Below are positions 46,516 through 58,019 of a DNA stretch of 64,000 bases, piece by piece. Source of the DNA: Ascaris suum. Taxonomy: Eukaryota; Nematoda; Chromadorea; Rhabditida; Ascarididae. A program made the translations under genes and the position numbers. The stretch's first letter is position 1. Each line of letters starts with the position of its first letter. Where the stretch lies: NCBI GenBank assembly GCA_013433145.1, contig CM024170.1, positions 2,437,459 through 2,501,458 on the forward strand. Reading direction: 5' to 3'. The notes under the pieces are model-generated. The model had not been told where the DNA came from, did not search any database, and saw nothing but the letters and a program-made list of their open reading frames with translations.

Positions 46516-46704
46516 ATGAGGAGCAAGCTGTTCAAATTATATAGAGCGCTTCAATCAACGACACTTAAGACATATGCGCCATATCCCAGAGAAGAATTAG
46601 ACGAAATAAACGAAAAATTATGGCTATTTTATTGGAAAATTTTGAATTCAAACAACTGTGGTGAAATATATCGGCAATTCGAATATATTAGAAATTCTAC
46701 ATAA
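46516..46704 (+). CDS. Candidate 62-codon ORF, unrecognised
   Basis: ATG to TAA, complete, starting MRSKLFKLYRALQSTTLKTY and containing PYPREELDEINEKLWLFYW. An acceptor-like ctctccag ends seven bases before the ATG, so the ORF could be a terminal exon or a trans-spliced small gene. The residue mix is reasonable but Tyr/Asn/Leu-rich. No signal peptide or membrane span is evident, and no family is recognised. Confidence 0.25.
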   Translation: MRSKLFKLYRALQSTTLKTYAPYPREELDEINEKLWLFYWKILNSNNCGEIYRQFEYIRNST

Positions 46705-47919
46705 TAAAAAAAAATGCTATAATTTCCTCATTTTGTAATAAAAAGAAACGCCATAATAATGACTCTAAATTATGTGCGCATTAATCGATTTTTTATAGTA
46801 GTAATCATTATTACTTACATCTTTGATATTGCGTTACTTTTTAGCCTCCCCCCTCCCCCTCAAAAAAAAAATCCACAATTAGCAGAGAAAAATGAGCGAA
46901 AAATTAAATAAGAAAAAAGAGGACTTTATTTCGTATCACATTAAACTAATATTGAATCGATCATTGATGACGACGATTATTGAATATCGCTAATGCTTTT
47001 TTTGAATGAACATTGAAAATCCTTTCTTTAGCGATGATTAATTTGCGATTATTTGCTTGAATTTCCGGTAGAAACTATCTTTATCGTAAAATTGCTGTTT
47101 GCATTTCGACTCCGATAAGAAGCAAATGGAGCAAATAACTTGTCGTAGCAGATGAATTGACATAAAAAGCATTTCGGCATTTCATTTACCTCATTCAATA
47201 GTTTCATGAATTGCAAAGAGAAAATAAAATATACTTGAATAATTTCTTTATATTATTTAAATTAGACTTTAATCCCTTAAAGACTTTGTGTCATTTATAT
47301 TATAGGTTTAATCATTCGAAACGCTAGTGAAATACTACGCAAAATACAATTTTCTCTACGATCAAATCATTGCAAAAATACATGGAAGTTTTTGCAGCGC
47401 TTTTAAATATCTATAAATCCAAAGGGTTTAATCTGTCAATATGAGTTGAGGTCATTCTATGATGTACCTCTCCCTCCCTTTCACACGCATTAAATTCAGC
47501 AACTCTAAGTTCAGTAATTTCAATTATGAAATTGACCAGATACACAGATATGCAAATACGTACTTCAATAAGCATCGATACGACCTTGCCATAGGGCGCT
47601 ATACACTAGTAAAAGTTTACAATAATTAAAGAAGCATGCCGGAAAAGTTGGCCGGAAATGAGTCATCGCAGATTCATGCATCTCATTAAACATATTAGTC
47701 AGGAGCTAACAAAATAATATGATCCACTCAATAATTAAAATTGTCGCTCATAATAGCCATCCGAAAAAAAAACCGATTTCTAAGGACTTTGTAAAATTCC
47801 ATTTCGAAGAATATATGACAAGTCATATCCGCGCATATGTTTAGCACCATCTGTTTGTTTTCTGGTAGTATCAGTTCGATAAGCAAATGAAAGCAGAGTT
47901 ATACGATTTGGTGGAGGGA

Positions 47920-47932
47920 GGGGGGGGGGGGG
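47920..47932 (+). repeat. Poly-G run, 13 bp
   Basis: gtggaggga precedes 13 consecutive G. This is a quadruplex candidate on the plus strand, the opposite orientation to the poly-C tracts at 16.6, 17.9, 39.0 and 39.8 kb. Confidence 0.95.
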
Positions 47933-48287
47933 CAAGGGATTGTAATTTCTGTTATATGGCGATTTTCGATAGTAATGTTCAAGTTGAGTCATCGATTTTT
48001 GAAAAATATTTATTTACTTATATACCTAAGAAATTTGCATATACTTCCAATCGGTCAAATTTGACTTTCATATTGACTCGATTATTTAAAAAAAAAAGAA
48101 ATCAATTTCTTGCATTTTTATGGGAATTGTCGAGAAAAAAAGCTGGAAAATTGAAGCATTATGCGCAAATTTTATTATTTAATTGTAATTCGAATTATTG
48201 GTTTGGTAAGCGCAATTATAAAAGTGAATATTGTGCCATTTCATCGAACGAACTCATTAATGTGCTTGTGTTATGAAACCAATATGA

Positions 48288-48376
48288 AGTTTATGCAAAT
48301 TTTTTTAGCACCTTTAATTACCTGTAACTTTTTTTTGAGTTTGATAAATGGAGATGAAATTTAGTATAGGTGGTCT
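48288..48376 (+). repeat. Dispersed repeat, copy 2 (partner near 37380)
   Basis: atgcaaatttttttagcacctttaattacctg, then gatgaaatttagtataggtggtc, collinear with the copy at 37380. Confidence 0.55.
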
Positions 48377-48697
48377 TTCTAATGATGTATGTATATATGC
48401 AAAAGAAAATTAAATTCAATATTTTTCGATATGCAATTGAAAATGAAGCAGAAACACAGATATGACATCATCGTAATGCGCTTTCCTAAATAAAACTTCG
48501 CAAAAATTGTTTGAAAATACAAAATATTCTAATCCATCTGGAAAAAGTCGCTAAAATTAGATTGCTATTCAAGCGCAAAAGCATCGTCAATAGAAGACGA
48601 AAAGGTGAAGAAACATGCAAGAAAAGATAATGACATAGTCTTTCGTTGTTGATTGTATGAGGAGATTCATAAATCACTCGTATATCGCTTCAACGTT

Positions 48698-48800
48698 ACG
48701 CACAGGTATGATAGTTAAACACAGGTAACGCGTAGGTATGATAGTTAAACATAGGTAACGCGCAGGTATGATAATTAAACATAGGTAAATTGCAGGTAGA
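48698..48800 (+). repeat. Tandem repeat, three to four units of about 29-30 bp
   Basis: Units of the form gcaggtatgatagttaaaca followed by taggtaacgc are repeated with one to three changes per unit. It lies in the 13.3-kb intron. Confidence 0.93.
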
Positions 48801-49383
48801 GAGGAAGAATATAAAGAAATGAGTACTCCAATTTTGTCTAATTTATTTTTGATTTTATGAATGATGAAGAATTATTAAATAATCTTTTTAATCTCTATAT
48901 AAACTTTTTCATTGTTAAAATTACTTTCCGTTTAAAATTATTTACTACTTTTTGAAAAAAAAAACTCTATCAAAGTAAGTAATCTCTATAATGAACCATC
49001 TTTCAGTGATATACTATCGATCGGTTTCTTGTAGCGTTATCAGTGACGTATTATGCTACAAACATTAAATTTTTATATCAAATGATAAAAGAAAATCATC
49101 AACAGGAAGTAGTATTAAAGGATGATGCATTATTAATAAATAACAAGAAAACAATCGTATAAAATAAGCCATTATTTGCATATATGATGGTGGTTCATTG
49201 AGTATTTCAATTCGCAATTTAGAAGGTTGATGAAGAAATTAGAACACTATCTAAGATATTTTTTAAAAAAAATCTGCAATCTCCATCAACGAATCACAAA
49301 ATAAGGACAGTTTTACGCCTTTCATCAAGGAAATAGAAATTAAAATACGCATTAGTAATAAATTCTAAAAAATTTAAACAAAC

Positions 49384-49630
49384 CTTGAGTGTGTATTTGA
49401 GTCGTTGCGTTCATCGTGAATATCGTGACGATTTTTCAACATGATCGAATAAGCGTTGTTCGACGTATCGCCATAGGTACGATGTTGTTGTTGTTGTTGT
49501 TGATGATGATGATGATGATATGATTGAGTTGTGATAATATCACAAAGGGGTGCATGCATTGGTGACGTAATAATCACACAACCACAGCGTAGAAGTGTTG
49601 GCACATATGGTGATGACGACTCGTTATCGG
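49384..49630 (-). CDS. Exon 1 (first confirmed by phase) of the minus-strand gene; His5-Gln6 tract
   Basis: The acceptor cttcattctccag and the donor CTCAAG|gtttgt enclose two bases, 81 codons and two bases. The start DNESSSPYVPTLLRCGCVII is followed by SPMHAPLCDIITTQSY, a run of five His and six Gln (CAT5 CAA6, so DNA-level triplet repeats), and HDIHDERNDSNTHS. It ends with two bases that join exon 2 as an Arg codon. The sequence upstream of the acceptor has an in-frame stop. The product is polar and low-complexity. The stretch is markedly G+C-richer than its flanks. Confidence 0.7.
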
Positions 49631-50385
49631 CTGGAGAATGAAGCTCGAGTGATCACATTGCTGTGCATTGCATGCAAATACTAACTTCATGCTTACATGC
49701 ATCTAACCTGATATTCCTCAAACCCGCCCCCTTCCTCTCGTCCGCCTTCTGCATGCCAATCCTTTACATCTCGATAACGAACGATTCAATTCTAATGGAT
49801 TTGCTACGTTTAAATGAGGTGAAATAACGACCAAATGATATGCAGGTATATTAAAAAACGAAAACTGGCGTCTTTATTGAGGTGCGATGCTCATATGCCT
49901 TATATGCTTTCCGAGGATGGCATTTATCTATGCTAATCAATGATAATAGCAGTAATTTTTAAACGAAGGATCTGAATAACGCATCTATTCCATAGCAGGA
50001 TTAGATATTAAACTATAGGAGGAATACGACAGCGCTTCGACTATATTAAGAGCAGTATTCACTTCAATACGCTTCATTATGACTCCGAAAGAGAACATTC
50101 AATTCATAATGCTATACTGTAACAAGTCTCAACATCATTTTAGTAAAGCTTGAAAAAAGCGCTCGAAGTAAGACACATATAGTACTTCCTCATTTATAAG
50201 CTTGAAGCCAGGTGTTTGAATGGTTCTTGACCTTTATTATAGATTGAATAGAGAGAAGGTAAGTAGAGTAAAATCCAACAAAAATATATCAACATTAGTC
50301 AATTTATTATTAAGGTGATCTCGTTAATGTCACCTTAATCGCTTGAAAATAAGTTTGCTTAAATGCTCCAGAAATGCTCACTCAC

Positions 50386-50429
50386 CGTAGAAACCAGCCA
50401 ACTAGGCCGCCACCAACTACGCTTTCCAT
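50386..50429 (-). CDS. Possible first coding exon of the minus-strand gene
   Basis: An ATG at 50429 opens MESVVGGGLVGWFL plus two bases, ending at the perfect donor CTACG|gtgagt. An in-frame stop lies a few codons upstream, with no acceptor between, so this would be a start exon. G+C is high locally. It ends with two codon bases, whereas the exon at 49630 as drawn needs one. Either another small exon intervenes (a candidate near 50150 after gcttttttcaag) or the two are unrelated. Gly/Val/Trp-rich, with no family match. Confidence 0.33.
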
Positions 50430-52900
50430 AGGATCATTTTTATTCGTTTATAAATAATAGTTGCCTAGTGCCAAACTAAATCCAGGCTATGGAATGAATG
50501 ATTTCGAATCCATGAAATGAGTCCTCGCGAATCGTTCGTTTTCTACAAGCGAATGGAAGAGGCATGCATATGAATGCCTAATCATTGACAAGTGGTTGTC
50601 ACTATTCATGAAAGAATACACTTCTGCTATCGCGAAAGACCGCTGAATGCTTTTTGTTTTTTCTTCATTTAAATTAACTCGAAAATATTTGCAAAAGATG
50701 CACATCAAATTTTTGTGGAACTTATTAAGGGCCTGAATTCTTCAAAGGATTAAGTTATACTAAAGTGGGACTTATGAGAAGGGATACCTCTGAACCTTCT
50801 AGGTATATTACCATATCTTTGAACATTCTAGGTATAGTAGCTTTAAAAAAGAACGCTTAATCATATGTCTCAGATGTTCTAATAATTTCTTCAAGACAAA
50901 CTAAACTGTAACAATTTTAGCTAACACGATTTTAGCATATATTTGTGCGATCCACAAATTCACCGATATCAAAATTGCCGTCCTTTTAATCGTTAGCCGA
51001 ATAATTAAGTGGCCAATCGAGCAAATATCATTAATACGCTTTTATTTCCCCACCTTAACAAGACATTTTTATCTGCAGTTTTATTTCCGAGAAAGTTTGC
51101 AGAAGTTACCAACATAACAAATTACCAACCAATATATTATATCCACTAATTTTGTTTTGTTGTAGTAAAACAACGTTTTATCTATATGCAACGATAGCAG
51201 TTATTTAATAGAGAGCTTCTTCCTAAAAGATTATTTTAAGTATGGATGAGACTTATATTAGAAAAAAAAAGAAAAAAAAACAAAAAATTCATGAATTTTT
51301 AAAAATATCATTTAGTTAATAGAATTCGTTTAAAAAAAAAAAAGAGGGGGAGGGAAAATGAAAAAAATATTGTTTTTTAGTGAAAAAGTTAAATTTTTTT
51401 TCCGCATATATTTCTTTTTTTCTAACGTTTTCATAAATATTTACTCAATATGTCAATAGAGGAGAAAAGTAAACGAGCGTTGATGATGGGGTTACTTAAA
51501 AAAATTTTTTATACATCTATCATAGATGTGTTGTTTGAAAAAATTTCTGCAATAATATTTCGAAATGAAAATTTCAATCGTCTTCTTCCGTATAATCGAC
51601 TTTTTAATTCAAAAAAATTCCGACCGGAGAAGAGGAAAGAAGGAAGCGTGATCAATTCGTGAAATCTTAGAGAGCTAAAAAAAAGAGTTCGCTTTAGTGA
51701 AACTCTTTTGAAATATCTCCCAAATCGAACGAAGCGGTTCTCCTTCATATTTTATACTATTACAAATAGATGGTCTCCCTCTTCTTGTCTTCAATAATTC
51801 AGAAAGGACTTATCAAAGTGAGGGAGGGGGGGAGGGGGTGGGGGGAGATTTCAAGTTGGTCATTAAAAATATACAACAAATAAACGTCAGTGTGTAATAT
51901 TTATTTGTCATTATGCATAAAGTGTCGTTATCACTGTTTATCATTATCATAAAGCATTTCCCATTTTATCAATCAAGAGAGAAAGACGGAAAAGAAAGAG
52001 TATGACCAAGCGGCTCAAAAATGATTTAGCGCTACCGTGAAAGTCGTTTTATTTCTGTTCAAATAGCGCAAAGAGGGATTTCTATAGAAAATCTTCACAT
52101 TGGAACCGAATGAAAAAAAAATGGGGAATTTTTTTTAAGCGGCAAAAATTCGCTAAATGATATTATCTTGAAAATGATACGATGAAATTCTAATCGTCGT
52201 GAAACTCTTAGCTAGCGTTAATTTTAATAAAATCTAATTAATTTACATATTTTATGAGAAATGATAACTTATATGGTAGAATAAATTGGAAGATTTTATA
52301 TGGCTAAAGAAATGAAATTTGCTAAACATTATGGAACGAATTTAGAATATTTGAAAATTTTCATATTGGTTTTTTTCTATAAGAAAGAAATTTACATAAT
52401 TTTCAATGAATAATATAGAGCTTAGTACGCAAAACGTTTTCAATAATAGAATTCAATTGAAAGAATTATAATAGACGATATTTAATAGTGCTATTGAAAG
52501 ATAAAAAAAAAAGAGCTCTTCATTGTAATAGCTTTTAGATGAAATGATTAACAGATTCTTTCCTATACAAGAAATAAAACAAGAGTGAACAATCGAATAA
52601 AGGGAACGAAAGACCTGCTAGAGATTAAAGAATACAACACTCCTCCTCATTACTTAATCAAACTGTTTCAAATTATATATGGGTGTAGCCCCCTATCTCC
52701 ACTATCCCTTTGCTAATTTTAGGAAACAAGTACCACACATTACTGAAATACGTAACGCATTAAAATTCGAAGCATCTCATTTCAATAAGTGGTGAACTCA
52801 GAATGGGGGAATGATGGAGGGATGGGTATCCAACTATCGACATGCGTTAAGAAAATTTCAATAGCGCATTCTCCAATCGACCATATGTCGCAACATATAA
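50430..52900. other. No supported gene; G-rich tract 51819-51848
   Basis: The G-rich tract has runs of 3, 7, 5 and 6 G with one- or two-base spacers (quadruplex pattern, plus strand). The rest is AT-rich. Confidence 0.5.
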
Positions 52901-52901
52901 G

Positions 52902-53087
52902 TTAATGGCATGTGATTGTCCAAAACATAAGTGCATCCAAGGGACAGTTGACTGTTTTATACGGTTGAATTCCACATCTCGCTTCATTGCCTCCTTTCTT
53001 TTTACGTACTTCACAGTTTATAACGTCATCCACTTCTCCAATAATGTCATTCATTTCCCCACCTCCTTGTCTCCCTTCCTCTTCCAT
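52902..53087 (-). CDS. Candidate 61-codon ORF, unrecognised
   Basis: This is a complete ATG-to-TAA frame starting MEEEGRQGGGEMNDIIGEVD and ending VNCPLDALMFWTITCH. The minus strand is purine-rich here, as coding strands often are, and the residue mix is acidic and balanced. A donor-like GAA|gtacgt falls within it. The plus strand is open over the same bases (82 codons, Cys- and Phe-rich), ending at a donor-like gtaagt near 53146, so the strand is not certain. It lies just to the left of the TA tract at 53240. Confidence 0.28.
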   Translation of the reverse strand: MEEEGRQGGGEMNDIIGEVDDVINCEVRKKKGGNEARCGIQPYKTVNCPLDALMFWTITCH

Positions 53088-53235
53088 TCAATGAGCCAAA
53101 TAAGAGCACTCAATATGACCGAAAAAAATGACCATCTGTGTTCTCAGTAAGTCAAATAAAAGTGACCGGTAAAATGGCCTCGGATTGCGTCCTCCGAAAA
53201 AAAGATGACGAAAAATTAAGGCCGAATGACAGATA

Positions 53236-53342
<107 letters not shown>

Positions 53343-53838
53343 TCCTAATTTCCTCTTCTATAGGAAGCAATATATATATAATAATAACTTCTATAGAAGC
53401 GCTATGATTTAATGGGTTGTTTTTTAACTCATCCTACTATAAAATAAGTAACGTTTACCTACTAATAAATTATAAGAAATTTTCTGTTCGACTTTCGCTG
53501 TCAGTTCAAACAGTAAGGTCAAGGAAAATGATGCAATTACGAAAAATATTCATAATAAATTAATGCGAATTGAAGCTATTTGAGGCTCTGAATAAAATAT
53601 ATCAAGGAATGTGACCTTTACCTCCAAGAAGTAATAAGATTTAACTTCATTTCAAAATTCATTTTATCACTTCTTAGCACCAATGCTGGGAAATTTTTTT
53701 ACAATTATTTTCTGCTTAACTGTGGTAAAAAATGCCATTTTTAACTAATTGTGAGAAAGATTTTCGTTCATTCTAAGACAGATTTTTCTGAGACAGATTC
53801 ACTCCTTTACAATAGAACTACAATAATTTTTGCCCAAG

Positions 53839-54081
53839 TTTTTATGGTCACTTGCAAATTTGGATCATTACCAGTCCACCATTAGCACGAAGAGCATTTT
53901 CACCCATCTAGTGTTAATGTTGGTACCGGAAAACGTCCAGGATATCAAAGAAAGTATTCAAATACTTGTGAGGAAATGTGATAGTCACCGTAGTGATAAC
54001 CGAAGCTTTTTTTTCGCTCCCAGAGACAATATTTCTTCTCAACAGTTAACAGAGAAATACTTTTTGCGATGTGGACAATAG
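53839..54081 (+). CDS. Candidate terminal exon, unrecognised
   Basis: The acceptor is ataatttttgcccaag. The frame of 80 codons starts FLWSLANLDHYQSTISTKSI, continues with VPENVQDIKESIQILVRKCD, and ends LTEKYFLRCGQ, stop. The residue composition is balanced and much less AT-driven than neighbouring frames, which makes it one of the better plus-strand candidates. An internal donor-like CTT|gtgagg (near 53968) could shorten it. No signal peptide, membrane span or known motif is evident, and upstream exons were not found. Confidence 0.36.
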   Translation, partial: FLWSLANLDHYQSTISTKSIFTHLVLMLVPENVQDIKESIQILVRKCDSHRSDNRSFFFAPRDNISSQQLTEKYFLRCGQ

Positions 54082-54457
54082 AGAGCGGTAAAAAAAATTT
54101 CAGCGGTTAAACAGCGGTAAAAAAAAGTACCAGCAAAACCAACTTTTGAAAGCGCACTAAAAGTTTGCATAGTCGATTATTATAGTGAATCAGCAAGTAT
54201 GAAGCTTTAGTGCAATGACCGAAGCCGCTTGACGCATTCAGCAAAGCATTACGGATCACCTTTCCATACCCGTGACAATCATGCGCTTTACTCTCTCATT
54301 TTACGTAATGAGTCAAAACAAAAGGAACGAAATTATAGACTCCTTCATACAGACAATTAATAGAGGCAGTTAATGAAAAATTTGTGACACTGTTAAACGA
54401 CTACTTACGAGGTATTTTTACACGATTACAAATGAAGCTAACGCCTTTAGGTATAGA

Positions 54458-54784
54458 TCAGCTGGTTATAAAGAAAATACATTCTACTTCGTATATACGA
54501 TGAGATAAAAACATTTTGCACCTTCGGTATGAGGGAGGAAATAATGATGAGGCGTAGAAGGGTGAATGATTATTGAAAACCATAACGTGGGTGACGTTTG
54601 AGCACTTCCTCGGCAGCTCTCCACTTAAAAAAAAAGACGAATGGTGAAGCGAATAAAAAAAAGCTTTCGAATACCTATTTTTAGTTGTGGGAAAAAAAAC
54701 GCATAAAAATCTTAGTTTATTTATTGTCATATATCTTAGCGCATTTAAAGGTCGAATAGTTGCTGTATAATTATCATCTTCCAA
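54458..54784 (-). CDS. Candidate ORF or exon, unrecognised
   Basis: A 108-codon frame beginning at a TTG, EDDNYTATIRPLNALRYMTI after the first residue. It includes a later balanced stretch, GELPRKCSNVTHVMVFNNHS. The middle passes through A-runs and is Phe/Lys-rich, so the two better parts may be separate exons or chance. No clean acceptor was found. Confidence 0.2.
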   Translation of the reverse strand: MEDDNYTATIRPLNALRYMTINKLRFLCVFFPTTKNRYSKAFFYSLHHSSFFLSGELPRKCSNVTHVMVFNNHSPFYASSLFPPSYRRCKMFLSHRIYEVECIFFITS

Positions 54785-54908
54785 TTTTACAGTTACTCAC
54801 AATGTTCTATAGAAGTTTTTATATTTTTCGATGATTTATTACTAACTATGATGTTAGATACATCGAATTCCACTACCGCCTATTTCTGGATTCACAGATT
54901 GAAACTAT

Positions 54909-55018
<110 letters not shown>

Positions 55019-55019
55019 T

Positions 55020-56130
55020 TCACTATAGACACATATGTGCACATGCATACAAATCCCGAAATTGACTTGCTAACGCTATGGTGTAAGTTTATAGAGGAAG
55101 TTCATTGTTGTAAGACTAACTAAGTGTTTAAATCAATTACTTATTTATTTAATTATTCATTTCCAATACGGCTATTTTGAAACTACATAAGATAAGAATT
55201 ATAAAGAGTAATAGTTTATCGAGAAATGCGGAAATTCTCTAAATTGGAGTTTTATACGATTCATTCAATAAGACAAATAATTTTGGCACAAATATGGTTT
55301 CAAAACTTTTCGCGATTCTGTGAACATTAACGAAAATCCTCAACTCTTAGAATCTCAAGAGGATAGCTTAAATTATAAGTGCAGTTTCATAACGGGCATA
55401 TCCTTTTATTATGATAATGCCCGAACTAGAGTGAGAGATACTAGCGACGATAGCCTTATACAGCAAGGTAATGGCTAGAAATTATTAGAATTTAAAAGAA
55501 GAGTAGAGGAAATTAGATTAGTTCGGAGCGAAATAAACAGCTATTTTTGTGATGCAATCATATGATGGTTTTTTTTTTTGCACTGGTCGTTTCTATTTTT
55601 GCACGCTTGATTAAATTATTTTATAGCTCATTAGTGTACTTTTCGAAAGTTTTGAGCAATTTTATTTCTTTCTATTTTCAAAAACACTTTTTACGAATAT
55701 ATATGATCGTATGCATCGGATATCAACAATGCTTGAGCGTCGAGAAATCATTTTCTCGAATATATCCGTACATTATCGATTATTACTTCGAATGAATTAA
55801 TCAAAAATTTTCAACATCACTTTAGTCGTTGGTCATAAATATTCCCTCAAATATAAACATCCTATGAGTAGCCTATAAATGCTCATCCAATAATAAACGC
55901 TCAAATGTTAGGAAAAAAAAAAGATGATGTAAGCTTATTGAACCACCATTCAAAAGATATCCGATAAAAATCGACAACTTGAAGGAAAATGCAAGAAATG
56001 CATATCCCGTGATTATTACATTAGCACGTTGCACACTTTCGATACACGTTCAAATTTTGCTTATTCGTTTCGAAAGTGTATCTTTGTTCTTTAATTTCCC
56101 TCAAATCAAATTTCCACCTTAAAAAGTTTC
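55020..56130. other. No supported gene
   Basis: AT-rich, with a 77-codon Phe/Ile/Tyr-rich plus frame at 55562 that looks compositional. Confidence 0.45.
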
Positions 56131-56225
56131 CATCAAATCTATAATCTATGAACATCCACCTGATCGTTTGATGACGCTATAATACGGTAAATCTCTGAAG
56201 CATTTTGCAATCTACTCTCTTGGCT

Positions 56226-56326
56226 ATGAGAAAATCCTGTTCCCATCCTCATGAGTTGGAGCTGATGCATCAAAAGCTGGGAACATTTTGGCCAAAGGCG
56301 GTGGCCAGAAAGGAGCTTATCGCGCG
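56226..56326 (+). CDS. Candidate 5' exon, unrecognised
   Basis: The ATG opens MRKSCSHPHELELMHQKLGT, then FWPKAVARKELIA and two bases, ending at the donor CG|gtaaga. The local G+C (about 50%) is well above the surroundings. The minus strand is open over the same stretch (69 codons, 56348-56139, including KLLSGHRLWPKCSQLLMHQL) with a donor-like CAG|gtggat, so orientation is uncertain. The plus reading has the better splice site. No family is recognised. Confidence 0.28.
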
Positions 56327-56969
56327 GTAAGATAATGCAAGACCTCATACTTCAAGAAATCACTTAGCAGAAATTGATAAAATTGGGCATCGAGAACCAG
56401 TTTCACCCATCCACCCTTCCCTAATCTTTTTCTGGCCTCAGTTCCCAGCACTGTTATCTCCACCGATTACCACTTTTCCAGATCCTCAATACACATATGC
56501 GTTAGCAGATGTACACTGACGCGGATTAAGCGGAAAATGCCTCTCGGCAATTTGTTGACTTCCGTTAGCGCAATTATGACCGTGGCCGAATAAGCCCCAC
56601 TACTGGAGCTTATTTTAACTATTAGAATTGCGTATGAGGCAAGTTATAAGCTCTTATAAGATATTTCAAAACAGCCACTTATTTCTCTCTAATCTAATAT
56701 AACTGCATGTGAAATTTTGCTAAGGAATATGAAGATATTCACAAGTAATTGAAAATTTTCTCTATTATCCACCTGGAAAAATTTCTCTCAATTTGTTGTA
56801 ATTGGACTAATGTGACTTCGAGAATTTCCTCAACCTTCAACAAACTAAAAATTTCAAAAAGTGGGAACATCGTCGCAAAATATAATGCGTTTTGAAGTAA
56901 GTTAATCTTTTGCAAAAAAGTACATTGCCTCTAGTCCATTCGCAAAATCGATAGCGCTTATCGGGCAGC

Positions 56970-57020
56970 GAGGAGATGGGTGGGGGGAAGGGGGGGAGGG
57001 AGAGGGAGGGGGGAGAAAGA
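56970..57020 (+). other. G-rich tract, strong G-quadruplex candidate
   Basis: Runs of G (3, 6, 7, 3, 3 and 6 or more) separated by one- to three-base spacers over about 45 bases, the densest such tract in the window. Confidence 0.65.
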
Positions 57021-57736
57021 TAGAGGGCAGGAATCAACTTCAATAAGATAGCTCAATCGATGCAATATGTCCGCAAAAACAAATTAATGTGTACGAAAAA
57101 AAAAACTCGAATTGCTCGAATTGAAAATACTATAAATGTTTTCAGTTTTCAATTCTCTCTGTAAATTTCCATTCGTTCAAAAAAGAAAAAAAAAAAATCA
57201 ACAAATCGAAATTCTATCGATTAAATGATGCAAAATTAGCGATTAACTTTTATAGTTTCATTGAAAAAAACTACACAAAATATTAGTGCTGAAACAACTC
57301 CAACCTATCTCATAATGCATTAAAGATGGGTTCATAAATTTGGCTAATGCAGCAGGTATTTCTTTCCGGCTAAACATTCATTTCCGCGACATAATAGCAT
57401 CAAAGCATAAATGAGAATCCTGAGCGAATTTTTATTCAAGAAATAGCTTCTAATGATTGAAATTAAAGAAAACTATGACCTCACCATAAGCTTAGAAGAA
57501 GCTCGATGCGAGTTAAATAGCTCAATCATCTATGAGTAAGGCAATAGAAAACAGAAAATAGAAAAATGAAGTAATTATTAATTGTGTTGAAAAATGAGCA
57601 AAAAAAAAATCCGCTTTCATTTCGATGAAATTCTAAGTTTCCCCAAGATTTCCTCAAAGAGTCCGCCCAAGATTTCCGAAGAGAATTTTAAAATATGATC
57701 GAATATGTGACATGTGAGCATAGCTCAATAATGTAG

Positions 57737-57883
57737 TTGAATGGCCAATTCATTTTGGTGATTTGTGAGGAGAAATCTCAACAAAGTGAAAGAATCGAAT
57801 CGGGCCGCCGCACAAAAGATGTATATGAAAAATGGAACGGAAGTATGAGGCCACTTGAACTGAAAAAGACGAACGAGAATAAT
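57737..57883 (+). CDS. Candidate exon, hydrophilic, unrecognised
   Basis: The frame is open from about 57737 to the donor AATAAT|gtaagc, with core SERIESGRRTKDVYEKWNGS followed by MRPLELKKTNENN. It is charged and balanced. The left boundary is unclear: an AG at 57770 or the preceding tgtag are possible acceptors, both weak. Without splicing the frame continues to 57985. The opposite strand is also open (57778-58269) and has two good ttttcag acceptors, so strand choice is tentative. No family is recognised. Confidence 0.28.
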
Positions 57884-58019
57884 GTAAGCTTGATTGGACA
57901 AATAGCGCGCAAGCACTCTCGAAATTCCGAATTGGGACGGGAGCTTTCCACATCGTTGAGATTTAAAATATTGCGGCCACGATAAAGAGACGCTGCAAGC
58001 ATTACTGCTGAAAATGGTG

